This document shows positions 35,595 to 44,532 of a DNA stretch of 64,000 nt, one piece after another. Below the pieces are notes generated by a model that was not told the DNA's origin, searched no databases, and saw nothing but the letters and a program-made list of their open reading frames with translations. The position numbers and the translations under genes were made by a program. The stretch's first letter is position 1, and each line of letters begins with the position of its first letter. The stretch comes from Paenibacillus_V sp046244365 (GTDB lineage: Bacteria; Bacillota; Bacilli; Paenibacillales; NBRC-103111), in assembly GCF_046244365.1 (NCBI RefSeq), contig NZ_CP176395.1, positions 7,750,001 to 7,814,000 of the forward strand, in the 5' to 3' direction.

Positions 35595-36248
35595 CTACTC
35601 GCCGGCGATGCGCACGCGGCGGTCGTCGAGGCTGACGCGGCCGGCACGGATCAAACCGATCGTGTGCGGCAGCAGCTCGTGCTCGACGGCGTGTATCGCC
35701 GCTGCGAGCGAATCGAGCGTGTCTTCCTCGCGGATGTCGACAGGCCGCTGGGCGATAATCGGCCCGCTGTCGAGGCCGCCGTCGACATAATGCACCGTTA
35801 CGCCGGTCGTTTTGACGCCATGCTCCCATGCCTGCTCGATCGCCCGGATACCGGGAAACGATGGCAACAGCGACGGATGGATGTTGATCATCCGGCCGTA
35901 GTAAGGCGCGACAAGCGTTTCCGTGAGGATACGCATGTAGCCGGCGAGCACGATCAGATCGATGCCGCGGCGTTCCAGCTCCTGCACGATCTCCGCCTCG
36001 TACGCTTCGCGTGAAGCGTATTCCTTAGGCCGGAACGCGAAGGTATCGACGCCGGCCTTCTCCGCCCGCTCGACGACCGCCGCTTGAGGCCGGTCGCAGA
36101 CGAGTAGTCCGATCGTGACGTCGAGCTTTTTGGCGGCAACCGCATCAACGATCGCCTGAAAATTGCTCCCCGTACCGGAAGCGAACACGGCGATGCGGAA
36201 CGAATCTGCGACCCGCTCCGCTCCGTTTCTCTGCTCTCCCGCCCGCAT
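35595..36248 (-). CDS. purN: Phosphoribosylglycinamide formyltransferase (GAR transformylase)
   Basis: Folate-dependent enzyme (217 aa) for the third step of purine synthesis. ATG 36248 overlaps the purM stop in TAATG, so translation is coupled; about 15 residues precede the conserved RIAVFASGTGSNFQAI. The catalytic Asn-His-Asp set is visible in INIHPSLLPSFPG and HYVDGGLDSGPII. A long non-coding stretch follows before purH. Length slightly exceeds the family norm because of the N-terminal extension. Confidence 0.96.
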   Translation of the reverse strand: MRAGEQRNGAERVADSFRIAVFASGTGSNFQAIVDAVAAKKLDVTIGLLVCDRPQAAVVERAEKAGVDTFAFRPKEYASREAYEAEIVQELERRGIDLIVLAGYMRILTETLVAPYYGRMINIHPSLLPSFPGIRAIEQAWEHGVKTTGVTVHYVDGGLDSGPIIAQRPVDIREEDTLDSLAAAIHAVEHELLPHTIGLIRAGRVSLDDRRVRIAGE

Positions 36249-37288
36249 TACACATCCGCTCCGGCAAAAGTAACGACGCGCTCGCCGGGAGTAATCGTAC
36301 CGATGCGGTATACCGCTTCGCCTTGCTCTTTCAAAATAGCTTCCGCTTTGCTTGCTTGCTCAGCCGAAACGACAATCACCATGCCGATGCCCATGTTAAA
36401 CGTACGGAACATATCGTTGTTGGTGATCGCGCCGTCACGCTGCATCAACTGGAAAATCGGCAAAATCGGCCACGAGCCGTACTCGATATGCGCATTGACA
36501 TTCTCCGGCAGGACGCGCGGAATGTTCTCCAGGAAGCCGCCGCCTGTAATATGCGCCATCCCTTTTACCTGCACCTGCTCCAGCAGCGCGAGCACCTGCT
36601 TCACGTAGATGCGCGTCGGTGTAAGCAGCACGTCGCCGAGCTTGCCGCCCAGTTCTTCGATCGTTTGGTCCAGAGCGTATCCTTTGTCTTCCAGCAAAAG
36701 CTTGCGCACGAGCGAGAACCCGTTGCTGTGTACGCCGCTCGATGCGAGTCCGAGCACAACGTCGCCCACGACGATCGACGATCCGTCAACAAGCTTTTTC
36801 TTATCCGCGATCCCTACCGTAAATCCGGCGATGTCATATTCGCCATCCGTGTACATGCCCGGCATTTCCGCCGTTTCGCCGCCGATAAGGGCGCAGCCTG
36901 CCTGTACGCAGCCTTCCGAGATGCCTGCAACGATCGCTTCGATTTTCTCGGGAAGGATTTTGCCCGTCGCGAGGTAATCGAGGAAAAAGAGCGGCTCCGC
37001 ACCCGCTACGACTACGTCATTGACGCACATCGCTACGGCGTCGATGCCGATCGTATCGTGCTTATCCATCGCAAAAGCAAGCTTCAGCTTTGTTCCTACG
37101 CCATCCGTTCCGGATACGAGAACAGGCTCCTCGTATTTGTCTTTGTTCAGTCCGAACAAAGCGCCGAAGCCGCCCAGTTCAGTCAGCACCTCCGGACGGA
37201 ACGTCCGCTTCACGTGCTTTTTCATCCGCTCAACCGCTTCGTTGCCGGCCGCGATGTCGACGCCTGCCTTTTTGTACGCTTCTGACAC
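36248..37288 (-). CDS. purM: Phosphoribosylformylglycinamidine cyclo-ligase (AIR synthetase)
   Basis: ATP-dependent enzyme (346 aa) that closes the imidazole ring to AIR. GTG 37288 is the best start: GGAGGAG lies about 10 nt upstream and the product begins with the normal MSEAYKKAGVDIAAGNEAV. A longer frame to 37357 has no support. Motifs VSGTDGVGTKLKLAF, GGETAEMPGMY and HITGGGFLENIPR are intact. Its stop overlaps the purN start by one nucleotide. It is separated from the RidA-like gene upstream by 457 nt of repeat-bearing DNA. Confidence 0.97.
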   Translation of the reverse strand: MSEAYKKAGVDIAAGNEAVERMKKHVKRTFRPEVLTELGGFGALFGLNKDKYEEPVLVSGTDGVGTKLKLAFAMDKHDTIGIDAVAMCVNDVVVAGAEPLFFLDYLATGKILPEKIEAIVAGISEGCVQAGCALIGGETAEMPGMYTDGEYDIAGFTVGIADKKKLVDGSSIVVGDVVLGLASSGVHSNGFSLVRKLLLEDKGYALDQTIEELGGKLGDVLLTPTRIYVKQVLALLEQVQVKGMAHITGGGFLENIPRVLPENVNAHIEYGSWPILPIFQLMQRDGAITNNDMFRTFNMGIGMVIVVSAEQASKAEAILKEQGEAVYRIGTITPGERVVTFAGADV

Positions 37289-37449
37289 CGAATCCACACT
37301 CCTCCAAATAGTCGTCCACCAAAAAAATTCCCATCCTAAAACCGAACGTCCCAGCAACCCATGGTAATCGAAGACTGCCTAAGATAGAAAATGCGCAACC
37401 GCTGATCAAAATAACGAAGCCTCGGAGATATCCACTCGCAAGGGACAAA

Positions 37450-37639
37450 ATAGAAGTCTTTAGGGTCTGCTAATTCTCTTGGATCACGAAAAACCCTGAA
37501 ATTAGAAGCCTCTAAAGGCTCTTATTCCGTAAAAATCGTTTCAAATCCAAGCAAATCAGGCATTTAGAAGACGTTAGGGACTCTTATTTCCCGGAAAATG
37601 GCCGTTTTGCGAAAATAGAAGTCTTTAAAGACTGCTAAT
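37450..37639. repeat. Dispersed 25-nt inverted-repeat family, cluster C (4 copies) in the ridA-purM gap
   Basis: Copies at 37450-37474, 37502-37526, 37563-37587 and 37615-37639, about 50-60 nt apart. Each starts ATAGAAG or TTAGAAG and ends GCTAAT or CTCTTATT; the last is close to a perfect palindrome around AGTCTTTAAAGACT. They resemble cluster A at 2079-2155. The rest of the 457-nt gap shows no gene. Confidence 0.68.
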
Positions 37640-37745
37640 TTCGTCACTATGGCTCCATCCGGTGCTCCTGGCTCAAGCGGTTGGCATCCGTTCTGCTGGT
37701 ACCGAGGCTATTGGCTTCAAACCATCAGCATACAGTTTCCCTGAC

Positions 37746-38147
37746 CTATCCGCCGTCCGTCTCCGCGATGACTGCCTCGGCCTCGATTTCCACCAGCAGC
37801 GCCGGGTCGATGAGCGCCTTCACTTCCACCATCGTCGCAACGGGACGCACGTCCTTGAAAAACTCGCCATGCGCCCGGCCGATCTCTTCCCATCGCGAGA
37901 TGTCGGTTACATACATCCGGGTGCGAACGACGTCCGCCATCGTTGCGCCGAGCTGCGCCAGCGATTCTTGAATAATCGTCAGCGCCTCTTTCGCTTGCTC
38001 GTATGCGTCGCTGCCGCCGATCACCTTACCGTCTCTCATCGCGGTCGTACCTGCGACCTCGATCCGATTGCCAATGCGGATCGCCCGCGAGTAGCCGACA
38101 AGCGGCTCCCATGGTGAACCCGTCGATACCGTTCTGCGTTGCTCCAT
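37746..38147 (-). CDS. RidA/YjgF-family protein within the pur operon
   Basis: Small trimeric-type protein (133 aa) of the Rid family; classical RidA hydrolyses reactive enamine/imine intermediates. ATG 38147 has GGGAGG about nine nt upstream. The fold signature IEVAGTTAM and RMYVTDISRWEEIGRAH is clear. In the C-terminal signature the residue equivalent to the catalytic Arg105 of E. coli RidA is Ala (PVATMVEVKAL against PARSCVEVARL), so it belongs to one of the Rid subfamilies lacking that Arg and probably does not have classical imine deaminase activity. It lies between purF and purM in the same direction. Confidence 0.88.
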   Translation of the reverse strand: MEQRRTVSTGSPWEPLVGYSRAIRIGNRIEVAGTTAMRDGKVIGGSDAYEQAKEALTIIQESLAQLGATMADVVRTRMYVTDISRWEEIGRAHGEFFKDVRPVATMVEVKALIDPALLVEIEAEAVIAETDGG

Positions 38148-38353
38148 CGCCCAATCCTCCCGCAGTCATGATTCCGGCAGTATACAACTGCCGGGAATCA
38201 GCAATCAGCCCAAGGAATTCTTCAATGCCATAGCAGCTTCGGCCCCTCCGTCATCACTAGGGCGTCTCCGACCGCGCAGTGTTCGCAGCGACTACTGTAC
38301 AGATTCATACGCCGGTCAGCCGAAATGATGGGCCGCTGTGCCGCATCATGCGC

Positions 38354-39967
38354 TTACCCGCAGCCGCAGCCCGCTTCTTCTTCGTCGAACACCTTGGTCG
38401 GGTAGTCGTTGTCGAAGCAGCCCATGCACATGCCGGTATTGTACTCGTCCTTCGTGCGTCCGATCGCTTCCATCAGCCCTTCCTTCGTCAGGAAGTGCAA
38501 GGAATCGGCGTTAATCGCCTTGCGGATTTCCTCCACCGTCTTGCTGGAGGCGATCAGCTCCTTGCGGCTCGGCGTATCGATGCCGTAGAAGCAAGGGTTT
38601 TTGTACGGCGGCGACGTAATGCGCACATGAACCTCCGCAGCGCCCGCTTCGCGCAGCATGTTGACGATGCGGAGCGAAGTCGTACCGCGCACGATCGAGT
38701 CGTCGATCATGACGACACGTTTGCCCTCGACTACTTTGCGGACGGCGCTCAGCTTCATTTTGACGCCGCGTTCGCGTAGCTCTTGGCTCGGCTGGATGAA
38801 GGTCCGGCCGGTGTAGCGGTTCTTGATCAGCCCGATCTCGTACGGGATACCCGTTTGCTCGGCAAAGCCGATCGCCGCGGAAATACTCGAATCCGGCACG
38901 CCCGTAATGACGTCCGCATCGACGAACGATTCCTTCGCGAGCTCCTGGCCCATCCGTTTACGCGCCATATGAATGTTGATCTCATCCAGATCGCTGTCGG
39001 GTCGGGAAAAATAAATGAACTCCATCGCGCAAAGCGCCCGGCGTTCCATCTCGGCAAAGCGGTCCTCCCGCATCCCGTCCTTGTCGAAAATAAGCATTTC
39101 GCCGGGCTTGATGTCGCGAAGATACGTAGCCCCGATCGTTTCGAACGCGCAAGTTTCGGAAGCGAACGTATAAGCGTCGCCCAGCTTGCCGATAACGAGC
39201 GGCCGCAAAGCGTTCTTGTCTTGGGCGACGAACAGCTTGTTCTGCACCATGATCAAGAATGCAAACCCGCCTTCAACGCGCTTCAGCGCATCCTTCACGG
39301 CGTCCTCGATGTTCTCTCGCTTCGAACGGGCGATCAGGTGAATGACGACCTCCGTATCGCTTGTCGTCTGGAAGATCGAGCCTTCCTCTTCCAGCTCCCG
39401 GCGAATTTCCGCCGCGTTGACAAGGTTGCCGTTCGTTGCGATCGCGATATCGCCGCCGCGGTATTTGAACACCAGAGGTTGCGCGTTCTGCAGCTTGCTC
39501 TCGCCAGAGGTCGAGTAACGGACATGTCCGATCGCCGTCGAGCCTTTCAAATACTGAATTTTATCGTTGTCGAACACTTCTTTGACAAGGCCCATGCCAC
39601 GGTGGTAAAAGAAATCTTTCCCGTCCGTCGTGCAGATCCCCGCACTCTCCTCGCCGCGGTGCTGCAGCGCATGAAGGCCGAAAAAGCTGAGCGCGGACGC
39701 CTCGGGATGACCGAACACCCCAAAAACGCCGCACTCCTCTTTCAATTTGTCGAAAACGTCGCTGTCCATTCCTTCGTTGTAATAGCTGCCTGCCCAGAGC
39801 GGCACCGATGTGCCGTTCGTTTGCGCCTGCGCAGCTTGCGAAGCGTCGCCCAAGGAAGCGGCCGCCGAAGCGACCGTCCCTTCAGGATTGGATGTATCCG
39901 CCAGCCGCGTAGACTCGGAACAGAAAGCTAACCCCGAACCGCCGGGTATCAGGATTTCATGAGACAT
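38354..39967 (-). CDS. purF: Amidophosphoribosyltransferase (glutamine PRPP amidotransferase)
   Basis: Committed step of purine synthesis: PRPP plus glutamine gives phosphoribosylamine (537 aa). ATG 39967, with GGAAGGA 10 nt upstream, overlaps the purL end by 19 nt. The Ntn-hydrolase Cys79 in KEECGVFG would become the N terminus after removal of a 78-residue propeptide, far longer than the 11 residues of B. subtilis PurF. The glutaminase domain (GLHALQHRGEESAG) and the PRPP loop (VVMIDDSIVRGTTS) are intact. Cysteines in NPCFYGID and MCMGCFDND fit the iron-sulfur cluster of the Bacillus-type enzyme. An alternative start at ATG 39769 would give a short propeptide but has its AAGGA directly against the start codon. 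Confidence 0.95.
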   Translation of the reverse strand: MSHEILIPGGSGLAFCSESTRLADTSNPEGTVASAAASLGDASQAAQAQTNGTSVPLWAGSYYNEGMDSDVFDKLKEECGVFGVFGHPEASALSFFGLHALQHRGEESAGICTTDGKDFFYHRGMGLVKEVFDNDKIQYLKGSTAIGHVRYSTSGESKLQNAQPLVFKYRGGDIAIATNGNLVNAAEIRRELEEEGSIFQTTSDTEVVIHLIARSKRENIEDAVKDALKRVEGGFAFLIMVQNKLFVAQDKNALRPLVIGKLGDAYTFASETCAFETIGATYLRDIKPGEMLIFDKDGMREDRFAEMERRALCAMEFIYFSRPDSDLDEINIHMARKRMGQELAKESFVDADVITGVPDSSISAAIGFAEQTGIPYEIGLIKNRYTGRTFIQPSQELRERGVKMKLSAVRKVVEGKRVVMIDDSIVRGTTSLRIVNMLREAGAAEVHVRITSPPYKNPCFYGIDTPSRKELIASSKTVEEIRKAINADSLHFLTKEGLMEAIGRTKDEYNTGMCMGCFDNDYPTKVFDEEEAGCGCG

Positions 39968-42198
39968 GGAATCGCGTCCTTCCAAACCTTTTCTAGTTTC
40001 GCTACAGGTGACTGAACCGCCGATTTCCCGTTTACTTGAATGCCGAGGTCGCTGCCGCCGACCGTGCCGAGTACTTGCGCAGGCACGCCGTTCGCGCTCA
40101 GAAGCGCCAGCAGCGCTTCTTTATTGCCAGCGGATGCGCTGAGCAGAATGCGCGATTGGCTTTCGCTGAACAGCGCGAAATCGCTGCGCAGCTCGCTTGC
40201 GAAGTTGACGCTTGCGCCGATTTTGCCGCTGATGCACGATTCCGCCAGCGCCGCTGCGAGGCCCCCTTCGGACAAGTCGTGCGCCGAAGCGACGAGACCT
40301 TTGCGGATCGCATCCAGAACGGTGCTAAGCAGCGCCTTTTCCACGTCCAGATCGATTTGCGGAGGACGTCCTTCGGTAACGCCATGAACGATATATTGGA
40401 ATTCGCTGCCGCCGAGCTCCGCTTTCGTGTCGCCGAGGAGTACGATGACATCGCCTTCGTTTTTGAAGCCTTGCGTCGTCAGATGGTTGTCGATATCCGT
40501 TACCAAACCGACCATGCCGACAACCGGCGTCGGGTAAATCGCGCCTTTGGTGTTCTCGTTGTACAAGCTGACATTGCCGCCGATAACCGGCGTATCCAGC
40601 TTGCGGCAAGCTTCGGACATGCCGTCGACCGCTTTCTCGAGCTGCCAGAAAATTTCCGGCTTCTCCGGGCTGCCGAAGTTCAGGTTGTCCGTAATCGCGA
40701 GCGGCTCCGCGCCCGAGCAAACGACGTTGCGCGCCGCTTCCGCCAGAGCGATCTTGCCGCCCACTTCCGGATCGAGGTACACGTACCGGCCGTTGCAATC
40801 GGTCGTCATCGCGAGTCCTTTGCGCGTGCCCGGCACCTGTACGACTGCCGCGTCCGAACCCGGACGAACGACCGTGCTCGTGCGAACCATGTAGTCGTAC
40901 TGGTTGTAAACCCATTCCTTGCTCGCCACCGTAGGGGAAGCAAGCACTTGCTCAAGAGCCGCGTTCAAATCCGTCACTTCCGCATAGCGGGTCGTGTCGA
41001 TTTGGCCTTGCTCCGCATAGTAAGCAGGCTCCTTGGAAGGCTTGTTGTACTGCGGGCATTCGTCGACGAGTGCCGTTACCGGCATGTTGCCGACTTCCTC
41101 GCCTTTATGGATAAGACGAAGACGTCCGTCGTTCGTCACTTTGCCGACTTTGTAGCATTTTAGGCCCCAACGGCCGAAAATCGCGTTCGCTTGCTCTTCA
41201 TGCTCGGGTTTCACGACGAACAGCATCCGTTCCTGCGATTCCGAAAGCATCATTTCGTAAGGCGTCATGCCTTCTTCGCGCTGCGGCACTTCATCGAGGT
41301 ATAGCTCGATGCCGTTGCCCGCTTTGCTCGCCATTTCGGAGCTGGAGCAGGTCAAACCGGCTGCGCCCATATCTTGAATGCCGACGACGATGCCGGAGTT
41401 GATCAGATCGAGGCAAGCTTCGAGTACGAGCTTCTCCATGAACGGATCGCCCACTTGAACCGCCGAGCGTCTTTCTTCGGACTCTTCGCTGATTTCTTCG
41501 GATGCGAAGGTCGCGCCGTGAATGCCGTCGCGTCCCGTTGCCGGGCCGACGTAGAATACCGGGTTGCCGATCCCTTGGGCAACGCCGCGCTGAATTTTAT
41601 CATGATCGATAATACCGACGCACATGGCGTTAACGAGCGGGTTTCCTTCATAGCTTTCGTCGAACATGATTTCGCCGCCGACGGTAGGAATCCCGATGCA
41701 GTTGCCGTATCCGGCAATACCGGAAACGACGTTTTCGAACAAGTATTTAACCCGGTCGTTCGTCAGCTTTCCGAAACGAAGCGAGTTCAAAGACGCTACC
41801 GGACGAGCGCCCATCGAGAAAATATCGCGAATGATGCCGCCGACGCCTGTCGCCGCGCCTTGATACGGTTCAACGGCCGAAGGGTGGTTATGACTTTCGA
41901 TTTTGAACACGACAGCCTGGTTGTCGCCGATATCGACGATCCCTGCGCCTTCTCCCGGTCCCATCAGGACGCGCGGTCCGCTCGTCGGGAAACGGCGAAG
42001 CACCGGCTTGGAGTTTTTGTAGGAGCAGTGCTCCGACCACATAACGCTGAAAACGCCGATCTCGACGTAATTCGGCTTGCGTCCGAGGAAACCGCAAATC
42101 TTCGCGAACTCCTCGTCGGTTACGCCCATTTGCTTGTAAATCTTTTGATCGGCAATCTGTTCTGCCGTCGGTTCCTTAGCGGCTAACTGCTGCGCCAT
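39949..42198 (-). CDS. purL: Phosphoribosylformylglycinamidine synthase, large subunit
   Basis: ATP-dependent synthase subunit (749 aa, the short Gram-positive form) that works with PurQ (glutaminase) and PurS (bridging subunit) to convert FGAR to FGAM. ATG 42198 has GGAGGG seven nt upstream and lies 23 nt inside the end of purQ, so the two are translationally coupled. Motifs: VMWSEHCSYKNSKPVL near the N terminus, the ATP-site KIESHNHPSAVEPYQGAATGVGG, and GGNVSLYNE in the second half. Length and order match B. subtilis PurL. Confidence 0.97.
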   Translation of the reverse strand: MAQQLAAKEPTAEQIADQKIYKQMGVTDEEFAKICGFLGRKPNYVEIGVFSVMWSEHCSYKNSKPVLRRFPTSGPRVLMGPGEGAGIVDIGDNQAVVFKIESHNHPSAVEPYQGAATGVGGIIRDIFSMGARPVASLNSLRFGKLTNDRVKYLFENVVSGIAGYGNCIGIPTVGGEIMFDESYEGNPLVNAMCVGIIDHDKIQRGVAQGIGNPVFYVGPATGRDGIHGATFASEEISEESEERRSAVQVGDPFMEKLVLEACLDLINSGIVVGIQDMGAAGLTCSSSEMASKAGNGIELYLDEVPQREEGMTPYEMMLSESQERMLFVVKPEHEEQANAIFGRWGLKCYKVGKVTNDGRLRLIHKGEEVGNMPVTALVDECPQYNKPSKEPAYYAEQGQIDTTRYAEVTDLNAALEQVLASPTVASKEWVYNQYDYMVRTSTVVRPGSDAAVVQVPGTRKGLAMTTDCNGRYVYLDPEVGGKIALAEAARNVVCSGAEPLAITDNLNFGSPEKPEIFWQLEKAVDGMSEACRKLDTPVIGGNVSLYNENTKGAIYPTPVVGMVGLVTDIDNHLTTQGFKNEGDVIVLLGDTKAELGGSEFQYIVHGVTEGRPPQIDLDVEKALLSTVLDAIRKGLVASAHDLSEGGLAAALAESCISGKIGASVNFASELRSDFALFSESQSRILLSASAGNKEALLALLSANGVPAQVLGTVGGSDLGIQVNGKSAVQSPVAKLEKVWKDAIPCLMKS

Positions 42199-42868
42199 GT
42201 TTCTCCCTCCAGGTCGTCAATATTGATGTAAACATCCGCTTGCCGTCCGCCGAACCGAGCAGCTCGTTCACCGCTCGCTCCGGATGCGGCATCATGCCGA
42301 CCACGTTGCCCGCTTTGTTGCTGATGCCCGCGATGTCGTCCACCGATCCGTTCGGATTGTCCACCGCGTAACGGAAGACGATCTGGTTATTCGCTTTAAG
42401 CTCGGCCAGCATCGCATCGTCGCAGTAGTAGTTGCCTTCGCCGTGGGCGATCGGAATGTCGATCACTTCGCCCTCTTGGTAATCTACCGTAAACGGATTG
42501 TTGTTGTTCTCCACGCGCAGCAGCGTGCTGTGACAGCGGAATTTGAGCGTTTGGTTACGCAGCATCGCGCCCGGAAGAAGACCGGCCTCGAGCAAAATTT
42601 GGAATCCGTTGCAAATGCCGAGAATGAATTTGCCTTGTTCTGCAGCCGCTACCAGCGCGCTCATGACCGGCGCAAAACGCGCGATCGCTCCGCAGCGCAA
42701 GTAATCCCCATAGGAAAATCCGCCGGGTACCAGAATGCAGTCATATTTGGACAAATCCGTTTCCGTGTGCCATACGTAATCGACCTTCTGGCCGACCGTT
42801 TCCTCTACCGCCTTATAGCAATCCAGGTCGCAGTTCGAGCCCGGGAATACCAGTACCGCGAAATTCAT
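42176..42868 (-). CDS. purQ: Phosphoribosylformylglycinamidine synthase, glutaminase subunit
   Basis: Class I glutamine amidotransferase subunit (230 aa) that supplies ammonia to PurL. The start ATG 42868 overlaps the purS stop in TAATG, and GGAGGG lies about eight nt before it. Nucleophile Cys86 in LGICNGFQ, and the His/Glu pair near the C terminus in MMPHPERAV, complete the triad. PGGFSYGDYLR is the family signature. A longer frame toward 42931 overlaps purS and is rejected. Confidence 0.97.
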   Translation of the reverse strand: MNFAVLVFPGSNCDLDCYKAVEETVGQKVDYVWHTETDLSKYDCILVPGGFSYGDYLRCGAIARFAPVMSALVAAAEQGKFILGICNGFQILLEAGLLPGAMLRNQTLKFRCHSTLLRVENNNNPFTVDYQEGEVIDIPIAHGEGNYYCDDAMLAELKANNQIVFRYAVDNPNGSVDDIAGISNKAGNVVGMMPHPERAVNELLGSADGKRMFTSILTTWREKHGAAVSR

Positions 42869-43116
42869 TACGCACCCTCCAGTTCGAAGCGGTAATCTTC
42901 GATAACCGTGTTCGCCAGCAGCTTCTCGCACATCGCGCGTACGCGTTTTTCCGCTTCGCTGCGGTCCGTCGTGTTCAGCGTCAATTCCATGTATTTGCCT
43001 ACCCGGACTTTGTCCACTTCCTGAAAGCCCATCGAGTGAAGCGCGCCTTGCACGGCAGTTCCTTGAACGTCCAATACGCTTTGTTTAATCGTTACGTAGA
43101 CGGTTGCTTTGATCAT
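42868..43116 (-). CDS. purS: Phosphoribosylformylglycinamidine synthase, PurS subunit
   Basis: Small subunit (82 aa) that bridges PurL and PurQ. ATG 43116 has a perfect AGGAGGT about 10 nt upstream. Family pattern VYVTIKQSVLDVQGTAVQGALHSMGF and the acidic C-terminal strand EDYRFEL are present. Its last codon overlaps the purQ start. Normal length. Confidence 0.96.
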   Translation of the reverse strand: MIKATVYVTIKQSVLDVQGTAVQGALHSMGFQEVDKVRVGKYMELTLNTTDRSEAEKRVRAMCEKLLANTVIEDYRFELEGA

Positions 43117-43137
43117 TAAGGGATGACCTCCTAAAAG

Positions 43138-43199
43138 TTTTGCGAAGCAAAATCTGCATCGTCAGCTTTGTGTTGCGAAGCAAATGGTGCATCGTCAGC
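43138..43199. repeat. 33-bp direct duplication in the purC-purS gap
   Basis: TTGCGAAGCAAAATCTGCAT and TTGCGAAGCAAATGGTGCAT, each followed by CGTCAGC, repeat with a 33-nt period. The first copy contains the small inverted repeat TTTTGC-GAA-GCAAAA. The gap is 198 nt and otherwise empty. Confidence 0.7.
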
Positions 43200-43314
43200 A
43201 TAAAATGGCGTTCCGCAGAACCGCGTTACCGATCTTTCTCGCCAAGCAGAAGCTATATCTGAAGCGCAAGCGCGAGCCTGCGCAGCATTTTTGGCCTGTC
43301 TGTACCGTACTTGC

Positions 43315-44196
43315 TTACTTCGACAGTCTGTTCAAAATATCTCTGTAGCGCAGCGACGTCGCTTCCACCACGTCCGCCGGAAGCGGATCGGGCACGCTGT
43401 TCTTGTCCCAGCCGGAATTCGCGAGGTACGTGCGTACCGGTTCCTTGTCCATTCCGTCGATCTCGATGTCGAGCGCATAGTTTTCCTTGGCCCAGAAGCG
43501 GGAGGAATCCGGGGTGAAAATCTCGTCGATGAGGATGATTTCCCCGTCGATCAGGCCGAATTCGAACTTCGTATCCGCCAAAATGATGCCGTTCTTCTCG
43601 CAGTAATCGCGCGCGAACTCGTACAGCCGGATGCTCTTCTCCTGCAGCGCTTCTGCGATATCCGCGCCGACAAGCTCCTTCATCCGTTCGAACGAAATGT
43701 CTTCGTCGTGGCCGACGTCGTTCTTCGCGGCAGGCGTGAAAATCGGCTGCGGGAAGCGTTCGTTTTTGCGCATGCCCTCGGGGAGCTTAATGCCGTTCAC
43801 TTCACCCGTATTCTGGTATTGTCTCCATCCGCCGCCGGTAATATAGCCGCGCACGACGCATTCGATATCGATGCGCTCCGCCTTTTTCGTTACCATGATA
43901 CGGTCCTTCAGCAGTTCCGGCGCGGTGACGAGGTCTCCGAGCTTCTCCACATCCGTATGCACCACGTGGTTCGGCTGAATCGCCGCGGTTTGCTCGAACC
44001 AGAAGCGGCTGAGCTGATTGAGCACGTTGCCTTTGTCAGGCACAGCCGGCTCCAGCACGTAGTCGAATGCGGAAATCCGGTCGGTCACGACGATCAGAAA
44101 ATGCTCGCCGAGGTCATATAGCTCGCGCACCTTGCCTTTGTACAAAAGCGGCGCTTTCACATAAGGAGCGGCTGTCGAAATCGCGGTCGTTGACAA
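43315..44196 (-). CDS. purC: SAICAR synthetase
   Basis: Joins aspartate to CAIR (293 aa). The start is TTG 44196, with AGGAGGT eight nt upstream. The protein is of the longer form (about 290-300 aa, similar to the yeast ADE1 type) rather than the roughly 240-aa form of B. subtilis. Motifs: YKGKVRELYDLG, VVTDRISAFDYVLEPAVPDKG, VVRGYITGGGWRQYQ and LADTKFEFGL, all intact. It is separated from purB by 336 nt that carry four dispersed 24-nt repeats, and from purS by 198 nt. Confidence 0.96.
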   Translation of the reverse strand: MSTTAISTAAPYVKAPLLYKGKVRELYDLGEHFLIVVTDRISAFDYVLEPAVPDKGNVLNQLSRFWFEQTAAIQPNHVVHTDVEKLGDLVTAPELLKDRIMVTKKAERIDIECVVRGYITGGGWRQYQNTGEVNGIKLPEGMRKNERFPQPIFTPAAKNDVGHDEDISFERMKELVGADIAEALQEKSIRLYEFARDYCEKNGIILADTKFEFGLIDGEIILIDEIFTPDSSRFWAKENYALDIEIDGMDKEPVRTYLANSGWDKNSVPDPLPADVVEATSLRYRDILNRLSK

Positions 44197-44298
44197 GTGA
44201 ATACCTCCTAACAAAATATCCCCGTGACGGTCCGGGGCTTACTCCGAGTACTTTTCGGGGAGCCCCAAGTACAATCCCCAAAACCACAACTTTCTGCG

Positions 44299-44486
44299 AT
44301 AACGGACTTTGGAGGCGTTATTGAAGCGTTTTTCGACGACAAAAGATGGAATAGCGGACTCCGACGGTCTTATTTCTCATGAAGCCTATCGCCTAAGCCA
44401 TACAGTCCTTAGTTAACGCCCTGCAAGTCCGTTATTTCCATTTCCGGTCAAAAAACGTTCATTATAACGCCCTCAAAAGTCGTTAT
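44299..44486. repeat. Dispersed 24-nt inverted-repeat family, cluster D (4 copies) in the purB-purC gap
   Basis: Copies at 44299-44322 and 44351-44374 begin ATAACGGACTTT and ATAGCGGACTCC and end GTTATT or CTTATT. Copies at 44413-44436 and 44464-44486 are in the opposite orientation, ending GTCCGTTATT and GTCGTTAT. They are closest to cluster B at 3541-3764. Confidence 0.68.
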
Positions 44487-44532
44487 CTCAACCCATAATC
44501 GATCATCCCTTACGGGACGGGTTCAAACAACT

